A DNA stretch of 64,000 nt from contig JAITUA010000003.1 in NCBI GenBank assembly GCA_031286615.1, positions 124,001 through 188,000 of the forward strand. The letters run 5' to 3'. The position numbers were made by a program, and so were the translations under genes. Below the pieces are notes generated by a model. That model had not been told where the DNA came from and did not search any database. It saw nothing but the letters and a program-made list of their open reading frames with translations. This DNA is from Chryseobacterium sp. (GTDB lineage Bacteria; Bacteroidota; Bacteroidia; Flavobacteriales; Weeksellaceae). The number at the start of each line of letters is the position of its first letter. The stretch's first letter is position 1. This document shows positions 54,735 through 61,306 of this stretch, piece after piece.

Positions 54735-54737
54735 ATC

Positions 54738-55010
54738 ATGAAGCCTGAGATTCAAAATGTTATTGAATTCATAATATACAGTCTGCCAGAAGATTCCATC
54801 GTAAAACGTAATTTAGAGAACATCAATTCCGGAAAATGGAAAAATAAGGCTTATTATCAGTTTATTGATTCAACTCATCCCAATACACGCGGTTCAAAAT
54901 GGATATTTAAAGAAAATATTGTTCTGGAACATCCAAAATCAGGAACAATTGTACTGGATATTTTAGAAAAAGATCAGCTTGGAGGAATTGAATTTATCAA
55001 GTTAATATAA
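54738..55010 (+). CDS. 90-residue orphan protein in the ATP-grasp operon
   Basis: It has 90 residues and begins 3 bp after the upstream stop, so translation is very likely coupled. There is no signal peptide, no membrane helix and no cysteine. It looks like a small alpha/beta protein: helix about 4-30, then strands WIFKENIVLEH, GTIVLDILEK and GGIEFIKLI. No family is recognised. A carrier, substrate or accessory subunit of the ligases are all possible. Confidence 0.72.
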   Translation: MKPEIQNVIEFIIYSLPEDSIVKRNLENINSGKWKNKAYYQFIDSTHPNTRGSKWIFKENIVLEHPKSGTIVLDILEKDQLGGIEFIKLI

Positions 55011-55038
55011 GCACAGTATTAAAATTAAACAAAGAAAA

Positions 55039-55752
55039 ATGCCTCATATAGAACACACAGAGTATTATTCAAATATATTGGGAATCAGTCTCAAGGTAGA
55101 AGTAACCGGACATTATGGTCATCCTATCATTATGTTTCCAACTTCTCAGGGACAATATACCCAAAATCATGATTTTCATCTTAATGGAAGCATCAATTGG
55201 TTTATAGAACAAGGAAAAGTAAAGCTTTATAATGTTCAGACCATCGACAGCTGGAGTTTTTATGATGATAAAATATCTCCTCAACAAAGAATAAGAAACT
55301 ATGAGCGATATGTACAGTTTCTGATCCAGGAATTCGTTCCCTATATTCAGAAAATTCATAAAACCCATCGTGTAGCAGTGGCAGGAGCCAGTTTTGGAGG
55401 ATATCACGCTGCCAATTTTGCATTCAGATTTCCTGATGTGGTTTCTCATCTGTTCTGCCTTTCAGGAGCATTCAGTATAAGAAATTTTATGGACGGTTAT
55501 TCTGATGAAATGGTTTACTTCAACTGCCCGAGGGAATTTGTAAGAAATGACGAAGCCTGGAAATACAAACACATGCATATTGTGCTCAGTACATCCGATC
55601 AGGATATCTGCAAAGATAAAAATGTTGAAATGTCTGAAATTTTAAGACTGAAAGGAATTGACTTCTGGTACGATGAAAGAAAATGGATAGGCCACGACTG
55701 GCCGCTGTGGAGAATGGTCTTCCCAACCTTTATAGGAGCATTCTTCTCTTAA
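55039..55752 (+). CDS. Alpha/beta-hydrolase (esterase family)
   Basis: 237 residues. Nucleophile elbow GASFGG with Ser118, Asp in TSDQD (187-189) and His219 in GHDWPLW give a plausible catalytic triad. The N-terminal HPIIMFPTSQGQY resembles the oxyanion-hole region of esterase D-like proteins. No signal peptide, so cytosolic. Within the ATP-grasp operon it may trim, release or cyclise the ligation product, or hydrolyse an ester precursor (inference). Confidence 0.85.
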   Translation: MPHIEHTEYYSNILGISLKVEVTGHYGHPIIMFPTSQGQYTQNHDFHLNGSINWFIEQGKVKLYNVQTIDSWSFYDDKISPQQRIRNYERYVQFLIQEFVPYIQKIHKTHRVAVAGASFGGYHAANFAFRFPDVVSHLFCLSGAFSIRNFMDGYSDEMVYFNCPREFVRNDEAWKYKHMHIVLSTSDQDICKDKNVEMSEILRLKGIDFWYDERKWIGHDWPLWRMVFPTFIGAFFS

Positions 55753-55806
55753 AAACAATAGAAAAGACAAATAGAAAAAAATATACACATCTTAAAAACA
55801 AAAATT

Positions 55807-56760
55807 ATGACAAAAAAAGTAGGAATTCTTTTCGGTATGGAAGATACGTTTCCCTGGGCATTTATAGACAAAGTGAATGAACTGGGAGGTGGAGAAATCA
55901 TAGCTGAACCCGTTAATATCGACAAACTAGAACAAGGTGCAGACTATGGTTATGCGGTAATCATCGACAGAATTTCACAGGATGTTCCCTTTTACAGAGC
56001 TTACCTGAAAAATGCCGCACTTAATGGTACTTATGTAATCAACAATCCGTTTTGGTGGAGTGCTGACGAGAAATTTTTCAACAATGCACTGATGTCTAAA
56101 CTTGGCATTCCTCTTCCTAAGACTGTTTTGCTGCCTTCACACGAAAGACCGGAAAATACTTCTGAAACCTCATTCAGAAATCTCAAATTCCCACATGACT
56201 GGGAGTATATTTTTAATTATGTAGGATTCCCGGCTTATATGAAACCTCATGACGGAGGAGGCTGGAAAAGTGTTTACAGAGTAGAAAATCCGGATGACCT
56301 TTGGAACAAATTAGGTGAAACGGAACAACTGGTGATGATGGTACAGGAAGAAATTGTCTTTGATGATTACTACAGAGTTTACTGCTTAGGGAGAAAATAT
56401 GTTCACATCATGCCTTACGAACCAAGAAATGCACCTCATCTGAGATATGCTACTACACATCAGACACAAGGCGAAGAACTTGAGAAACTGCTGAAAACCA
56501 TTCATGATTATACCATCACTATGAATGAAGCGTTAGGATATGATTTCAACACAGTAGAATTTGCTGTAAGAGATGGTATTCCGTATGCGATTGACTTCTG
56601 CAACCCGGCTCCGGATGCGGATAGAAATTCTGTAGGAGAAGAAAATTTTGCATGGATTATAGAACATGCTGCAAAACTGGCTATAGAAAAAGCTAAAGAA
56701 TATGTTCCGGGAAAACCTAACATTACTTGGGGAACCTTTGTGAAAGATTCCATAAAATAA
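55807..56760 (+). CDS. ATP-grasp carboxylate ligase, second of operon
   Basis: 317 residues. Lysine and glycine-rich loop PAYMKPHDGGGWKSV (residues 142-156, Lys146, Gly150-152). The metal-binding end is NTVEFAVRDGIPYAIDFCNP (248-267, Glu251, Asp263, Asn266), and PDADRNSVG follows. This is a RimK/D-alanine-ligase-like arrangement with a full set of metal ligands, unlike the first ATP-grasp protein. It lies 54 bp after the hydrolase. Substrate unknown. Confidence 0.86.
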   Translation: MTKKVGILFGMEDTFPWAFIDKVNELGGGEIIAEPVNIDKLEQGADYGYAVIIDRISQDVPFYRAYLKNAALNGTYVINNPFWWSADEKFFNNALMSKLGIPLPKTVLLPSHERPENTSETSFRNLKFPHDWEYIFNYVGFPAYMKPHDGGGWKSVYRVENPDDLWNKLGETEQLVMMVQEEIVFDDYYRVYCLGRKYVHIMPYEPRNAPHLRYATTHQTQGEELEKLLKTIHDYTITMNEALGYDFNTVEFAVRDGIPYAIDFCNPAPDADRNSVGEENFAWIIEHAAKLAIEKAKEYVPGKPNITWGTFVKDSIK

Positions 56761-56790
56761 CATTGAAAAAAATTAAAAAACACAAAACAA

Positions 56791-57912
56791 ATGCATCATC
56801 AGTTTACTATTGGAATTGAAGAAGAATATCAGATCATTGATGTTGAAAGCAGAGATCTTGTTTCTCACGTTTCAAAAATCATTGAGGGCGGCAAAGCTGT
56901 TTTAAGTGAAAATTTAAAGCACGAAATGCATGAATCCATGATTGAAATGGAAACAGGAATCTGCCAGAATATTCAGGAGGCAAGAGCAGAATTAACGAAT
57001 TTAAGACGTCATCTTATCAATATTGCTCATGAGCAGGGACTTCGCGTTTCCGGAGGAGGCACCCACCCCTTTTCACACTGGTCAGATAACAACATCACCC
57101 AAGGCGAAAGATATATCAAAATTGTAGATGATATGGGAGATGTAGCCAGAGAAAATCTCATTTTCGGATTACACGTTCATATTGGAATTCCTAATCGGGA
57201 AGAAGGCGTGAGAATTCAGAATGTAATGCGTTACTTTCTTCCCCACGTGTATGCTCTTTCTACCAATTCACCTTTCTGGATCGGAAGATATACAGGTTTT
57301 AAATCTTACAGACAGGAAATCTTCGTGAAATTCCCGAGAACCGGTATTCCGAGCTATTTTAACTCGCTGGCTGAATTTGACAGTTACGTAGATCTTCTTG
57401 TGAAAACAGGAACCATCGACAATGCCAAGAAAATATGGTGGGACCTGCGCGTACACCCATTCTACCCTACCATTGAATTCAGAATCTGTGATATGCCATT
57501 GAGAATTGATGAAACAGTGTGTCTTGCAGCCATTATGCAGTGCCTTGTTGCGAAAATCTATAAACTTCACCAGCAAAACCTGAGCTTCAGAAGCTACAGA
57601 AGACTGCTGTTGAACGAAAATAAATGGCGTGCTTCCAAAAGTGGTATTGAAGCCCATCTGATTGATTTCGGAAAAGAAGAATCTGTTCCTTATCCGCATT
57701 TATTAAAAGAACTTCTAGAATTTATTGATGATGTAGTAGATGATCTGGGATGCCGCCAAGAAGTAGAATATGCCTGGAAAATTCTGGAAAACGGAACCGG
57801 TGCAGACAGACAGCTTCAGATCTTCAAGGAGACAGGCGATCTCACGAAAGTCGTTGATTATATGATCTCTGAAACGGAGTATGGCATAACACATGGTGAA
57901 CCTGCTTCATAA
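56791..57912 (+). CDS. YbdK-type carboxylate-amine ligase
   Basis: 373 residues, the glutamate-cysteine-ligase-2 superfamily. GIEEEYQII (residues 8-16; Glu10-12) is the start of the active-site strand, HVHIG (128-132) binds metal or substrate, and WWDLRVHPFYPTIEFRICDM (216-235) is the family signature. YbdK proteins have weak gamma-glutamyl-cysteine ligase activity; the true amine acceptor is often unknown. Position between an ATP-grasp enzyme and a glutamine amidotransferase-like protein points to an amide-bond pathway. Confidence 0.9.
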   Translation: MHHQFTIGIEEEYQIIDVESRDLVSHVSKIIEGGKAVLSENLKHEMHESMIEMETGICQNIQEARAELTNLRRHLINIAHEQGLRVSGGGTHPFSHWSDNNITQGERYIKIVDDMGDVARENLIFGLHVHIGIPNREEGVRIQNVMRYFLPHVYALSTNSPFWIGRYTGFKSYRQEIFVKFPRTGIPSYFNSLAEFDSYVDLLVKTGTIDNAKKIWWDLRVHPFYPTIEFRICDMPLRIDETVCLAAIMQCLVAKIYKLHQQNLSFRSYRRLLLNENKWRASKSGIEAHLIDFGKEESVPYPHLLKELLEFIDDVVDDLGCRQEVEYAWKILENGTGADRQLQIFKETGDLTKVVDYMISETEYGITHGEPAS

Positions 57913-57945
57913 TATTTTTGGTAACTTTACAAAAAATATGATGTA

Positions 57946-58779
57946 ATGAAAGATATTCGAATTGCTCTGCTGGACATGAACAACAATCATGTGAATCAAG
58001 GTTTTAGAAACATTAAAGAAATTTCTGAAGCATTTCAGCAGGACTCTGAAGAAAATGTTGTTATCAAGACATTTGACGTGAGGTTTAAAGATGAAATGCC
58101 GGAGATTGAAGATTTTGATATTTTCATTTCTTCTGGCGGACCAGGAAATCCTCATCGGGAAGGTTTTGCCTGGGAAGACAGATTTGCCCATTTTTTGGAT
58201 TCTGTTTTAGAGCATAATAAATTCAGTGAAGATAAAAAATACCTTTTCCTGATCTGCCATTCATTCCAGCTGGCAAGTATTCACTGGAACCTGGGTAATA
58301 TCTGCAAAAGAAAGTCTTATTCCTTTGGAGTAATGCCTGTTCATAAAACAGATGAAGGCAAAGAAGAGTTCCTGTTCAAAAATCTTCAGGATCCTTTTTA
58401 TGCAGTAGATTCCAGAGCTTATCAGTTTATTGAGCCGAATCATGACCGTTTTGAAGAGCTTGGAATGACTGTTATGGCAATTGAAAAATTCCGTCCTCAT
58501 ATCAATCTGGAAAGAGCGATAATGGCAGTTCGTTTTTCGGAAGAGATATTCGGAACACAGTTTCACCCTGAAGCCAATCCTGAATCTCTGATCGAAAATC
58601 TGAAAGATGAAAAAAACAGAGAAGCCATGATCGAAAACTTCGGAATGGAAAAATATCTTGAAACCATGGACAGAATAGATGATGAAGACAAAATCATCCT
58701 TACCAGAAATCAGATCCTTCCGAGATTCCTTCAGTTTGCAAAAAAAAACATTTTGAAAGAAGCTGAATCTTTGGCTTAA
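57946..58779 (+). CDS. Class I glutamine amidotransferase-like protein
   Basis: 277 residues. The catalytic Cys104 lies in FLICHSFQL, and the His207-Glu209 pair is in GTQFHPEANPE, so the complete amidotransferase triad is present. SSGGPGNPH supplies the oxyanion-strand loop. The C-terminal ~60 residues are an unusual helical, Lys/Glu-rich extension. It could supply ammonia to a ligase, or cleave gamma-glutamyl peptides. It ends just before the repeat gap. Confidence 0.85.
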   Translation: MKDIRIALLDMNNNHVNQGFRNIKEISEAFQQDSEENVVIKTFDVRFKDEMPEIEDFDIFISSGGPGNPHREGFAWEDRFAHFLDSVLEHNKFSEDKKYLFLICHSFQLASIHWNLGNICKRKSYSFGVMPVHKTDEGKEEFLFKNLQDPFYAVDSRAYQFIEPNHDRFEELGMTVMAIEKFRPHINLERAIMAVRFSEEIFGTQFHPEANPESLIENLKDEKNREAMIENFGMEKYLETMDRIDDEDKIILTRNQILPRFLQFAKKNILKEAESLA

Positions 58780-58782
58780 AAG

Positions 58783-58910
58783 GCCGGAAGCTGGAAGAAG
58801 GATGCTGGAAGTTATTTTCAGTTAAGACTACTGAAGATCCTTTTATTCATGAACTGATAGTCTAAATATTTTCATATTTAAGAACTTCCCTCTCCCAGCT
58901 TCCAGCTCCT
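58783..58910. repeat. Heptad repeats arranged as a long inverted repeat
   Basis: Left arm 58783-58817: GCCGGAA, GCTGGAA, GAAGGAT, GCTGGAA, GTTATTT. Right arm 58883-58910 holds the complement heptads (AGGAGCT, GGAAGCT, GGGAGAG, GGAAGTT on the minus strand). Aligned arms agree at 20 of 28 positions. An internal AGACTA / TAGTCT pair lies between them. Confidence 0.7.
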
Positions 58911-58933
58911 TACTATATCACAATCGGGCAGAA

Positions 58934-60148
58934 ATGCTCGATTTTTTTAACATCACAAAAGAAAAAAAAATGATCCCAAAATACAGAAAACAGTACAATC
59001 AGGAGTTTTCAGATGAAAAGTATAATCAATTAAAAAATATACTGGCAGAAAAAGGAGGTACAGCACCTACTTTCAGGGTTTCAGAAAGCCCTATTTTTTT
59101 GACTAAAGAGTTTGAAAGTAAACTTATTGATGCCAGCGAAAGTATCATCAGCCAGATTAAGGCTATGCCCGCAGAAGTACTTCAGAAAGCTGTACCTGAA
59201 AACTGCAGGGTTCCTAATGATACGGACCAGCCTCATTTTTTCACCATAGATTTCGGAGTCTGCAAAAGTGAAAACGGAGAAATAGAACCTCAACTAATAG
59301 AGCTTCAGGCGTTTCCTTCTTTGTATGCTTTTCAAAAAGTATATGAGGAAACCTACTGTGAAGTGTATCCTTTTCTTACGGAAATCAAAAATCCGATGCC
59401 TCATGAAACTTTTAAGAACTATTTAAAAGAATTAATTGTAGGAGATGAAAATCCTGAAAATGTAATCCTGCTAGAAATATTCCCGGAAAAACAGAAAACA
59501 GCTATTGATTTTGCTTTAACAGAAAAATTATTAGGAATAAAAACCGTATGTCTGACGAAAGTAAAAAAAGAAGGCAAAAAACTGTATTATGAAAATAATG
59601 GAAAGCTAACTGAGATCAAGAGAATTTACAACCGTGTTATATTTGATGAACTGGACAATATACCAGATCTTACCACTGAATTTGATTTCCGCGAAGAAGT
59701 AGATGTTCAATGGATTACACACCCCAACTGGTTCTTTAAAATTTCAAAGTTTCTTTTGCCTTTATTACAACATCAGTTTGTTCCTAAGAGTTATTTTCTA
59801 CATGAATTCCCGGAAAATGAAAACCTTGAAGACTTTGTACTGAAGCCTTTATTTTCATTCGCAGGAAGCGGAGTTAATTTGAATCCGACAAAAGAAGTTA
59901 CAGATTCTATTCAGGATAAAGAAAACTATATTTTGCAGAGAAAAGTGTATTATGAACCAATTTTTGAAGATATCAACGGAGATTTCTCAAAAGCAGAGAT
60001 CCGTTTGTTATATATTTGGCGGGAAAATGACGAACGCCCTATCCTACTGGAAAATTTGGGAAGAATGACCAAGGCTGCGATGGTAAATGTGGATTTCAAT
60101 AAAAAAGATGCCATCTGGATTGGAAGTTCAAATGCTTTTTTTGGATAG
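58934..60148 (+). CDS. Circularly permuted ATP-grasp protein, glutathionylspermidine-synthase-like
   Basis: 404 residues; an internal ATG at 58970 (MIPKYRKQY) preceded by an A-rich stretch is an alternative start. An N-terminal IELQAF (Glu123) resembles the metal-binding end of ATP-grasp, while the Lys/Gly loop FVLKPLFSFAGSGV (301-314) comes later. WITHPNWFFKISKFLLPLL (259-277) and YILQRKVY separate them. This order matches circularly permuted ATP-grasp enzymes of the glutathionylspermidine-synthase type. A repeat-filled gap separates it from the amidotransferase, but orientation suggests the same system. Confidence 0.72.
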   Translation: MLDFFNITKEKKMIPKYRKQYNQEFSDEKYNQLKNILAEKGGTAPTFRVSESPIFLTKEFESKLIDASESIISQIKAMPAEVLQKAVPENCRVPNDTDQPHFFTIDFGVCKSENGEIEPQLIELQAFPSLYAFQKVYEETYCEVYPFLTEIKNPMPHETFKNYLKELIVGDENPENVILLEIFPEKQKTAIDFALTEKLLGIKTVCLTKVKKEGKKLYYENNGKLTEIKRIYNRVIFDELDNIPDLTTEFDFREEVDVQWITHPNWFFKISKFLLPLLQHQFVPKSYFLHEFPENENLEDFVLKPLFSFAGSGVNLNPTKEVTDSIQDKENYILQRKVYYEPIFEDINGDFSKAEIRLLYIWRENDERPILLENLGRMTKAAMVNVDFNKKDAIWIGSSNAFFG

Positions 60149-60171
60149 ACAACTTATAAAACTAATAATAC

Positions 60172-60628
60172 ATGGAGAAAAAGTCAACAGCTTTGCAGAA
60201 TTGACAATAATATTTTAACACGAAGAAGAAATCTATTACCCATCTGGATTAAAGTTTTCTTATGGTTCTTTTTAATCGGAGGCGCATTATGTGCTATTTT
60301 TTTGATGGCAGGCTCACTGATGACTCATATCTTTTTATCGGTATATGGGATAAGCGCTAACCATCCCTATTCAATGACAGGACTTTTGATCTGCTTTTTG
60401 TTTTTGTTTAAAGGTATTGTTGCCTATGGGCTTTGGTTTGAGGAAAAGTGGGCGGTACAAGCTGCAATAGTTGATGCAGTCATAGGAATTGCAATTTGTT
60501 TCATTATGATGGCCATTATTCCTTTTACTGTTCCTTCTATTAGTTTTACAATTAGATTAGAACTTATCCCACTGTATTTTTATCTTGTGAAAATGCAGAA
60601 AATAAAAAAAACATGGGAAAGCTTATAA
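60172..60628 (+). pseudogene. Small membrane protein gene disrupted by a frameshift
   Basis: The ATG at 60172 opens MEKKSTALQ but stops at TGA 60202. The next frame is open from 60149 to 60628 and continues directly as RIDNNILTRRRNLLPIWIKVF. The two halves join sensibly at CAG(AG)A near 60196-60200, where deletion of one AG of AGAG would cause the shift. The joined product of about 152 residues has four membrane segments (about 27-50, 58-80, 85-110, 115-135). Without the repair only a TTG start at 60302 gives a 108-residue product. A sequencing error is possible. Confidence 0.6.
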
Positions 60629-60635
60629 AAAAACA

Positions 60636-60667
60636 AAACCTCCGAGATTTCGGAGGTTTATTTTTTT
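60636..60667. terminator. Bidirectional terminator between membrane gene and peptide gene
   Basis: AAACCTCCGA (60636-60645), loop GATT, TCGGAGGTTT (60650-60659), followed by a T-run and preceded by A-runs. It can terminate both the plus-strand gene and the minus-strand peptide gene. Confidence 0.9.
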
Positions 60668-60736
60668 CTTATTCTTATAATCTTCTACCAACTTATCTTT
60701 GTAATAAAGTTGATTAGAAAACAAAAGGGATTGTTT

Positions 60737-60889
60737 TTATAAATCCGGACATGCCATTTGGTTGTCATGTGGGATACATACCTTATCATCGCCCCACGGC
60801 ATAGGACAATCACGCCAACCTGGAGGACATCCCCCTTTTCCGTTGATACTTCTTAATTTCTCCTTAGAGATTTTCTTTAAATTTTTCAT
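60737..60889 (-). CDS. Double-glycine-leader, Cys-rich bacteriocin-like peptide
   Basis: 50 residues. The leader MKNLKKISKEKLRSINGKGG has the amphipathic KKIS.E.L..I pattern and a terminal GG (residues 19-20) typical of bacteriocin-type or RiPP leaders cut by C39 peptidase/ABC exporters. The core CPPGWRDCPMPWGDDKVCIP...HDNQMACPDL has four Cys (21, 28, 38, 47), so two disulphides or modified Cys are possible. It resembles the many short bacteriocin-like peptides of Chryseobacterium. Own -7 box at 60912-60919. Confidence 0.85.
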   Translation of the reverse strand: MKNLKKISKEKLRSINGKGGCPPGWRDCPMPWGDDKVCIPHDNQMACPDL

Positions 60890-60911
60890 GGTTTTAATTT
60901 TAGTTTAGCAT

Positions 60912-60919
60912 CAAATATA
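60912..60919 (-). promoter_or_regulatory. -7 box of the peptide gene
   Basis: The minus strand reads TATATTTG (TAnnTTTG), 22 bp before the ATG at 60889. No TTTG at 19 nt upstream; a palindrome-like site lies about 45 bp further upstream at 60965-60976. Confidence 0.5.
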
Positions 60920-60964
60920 ATAATTATTCTCCGATTAGAGATTTAACATAAAAAAATATCTGTT

Positions 60965-61169
60965 ACGGGTTTCCGTAAACAAAAAATGTCCAATAAAAGT
61001 ATCTTAAAAAGATGAAAGAATTTATTAGAGATTGTCTCTTATTTCAAAACCCAGATTCGCAAGTGAAATTAATTGGATTTATTACCTGGACATGTGGAAT
61101 CGGATGGCTTGTTTTGATTTACGTGATGTTTATTAAATAGTATATAGTCATAGCTCTACGGAAACTCGT
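60965..61169. promoter_or_regulatory. Paired ACGG-N4-CCGT sites
   Basis: ACGGGTTTCCGT (60965-60976) is a 4+4 palindrome. An inverted copy ACGGAAACTCGT (61158-61169) matches its complement in 11 of 12 positions. They bracket the 42-residue gene and the upstream region of the peptide gene; both are followed by AAA(C/T). A regulator-binding role is inferred. Confidence 0.4.
61012..61140 (+). CDS. 42-residue single-span membrane protein
   Basis: MKEFIRDCLLFQ..., a polar N-terminus of about 18 residues then one hydrophobic helix (about 20-41, LIGFITWTCGIGWLVLIYVMF) ending IK. An A-rich ribosome-binding region precedes the ATG. It is divergent from the peptide gene and could be a small membrane regulator, immunity or export factor, but nothing in its sequence proves this. 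It may also be a fortuitous frame. Confidence 0.5.
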   Translation: MKEFIRDCLLFQNPDSQVKLIGFITWTCGIGWLVLIYVMFIK

Positions 61170-61244
61170 AAATACAATGAATTAAATATTTGTAAACCAG
61201 CAGCTAAAAATTATGATCTGCAAAATTATAGCACATCAGATATA

Positions 61245-61284
61245 AAAATTGCAATACGTTTTATTAATTCCGTATTGCAATTTT
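61245..61284 (-). terminator. Terminator of cphA
   Basis: AAAATTGCAATACG (61245-61258) and CGTATTGCAATTTT (61271-61284) pair perfectly over 14 bp with a 12-nt loop, 22 bp past the cphA stop. Confidence 0.85.
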
Positions 61285-61306
61285 AATAAATTATATCAAG
61301 ATATAC

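Noticed and set aside
60302-60628. TTG-initiated 108-residue protein as the native gene
   Set aside because: The same frame is open upstream and joins a good ATG start through a 2-bp deletion, so disruption is the better reading; kept only as an alternative.
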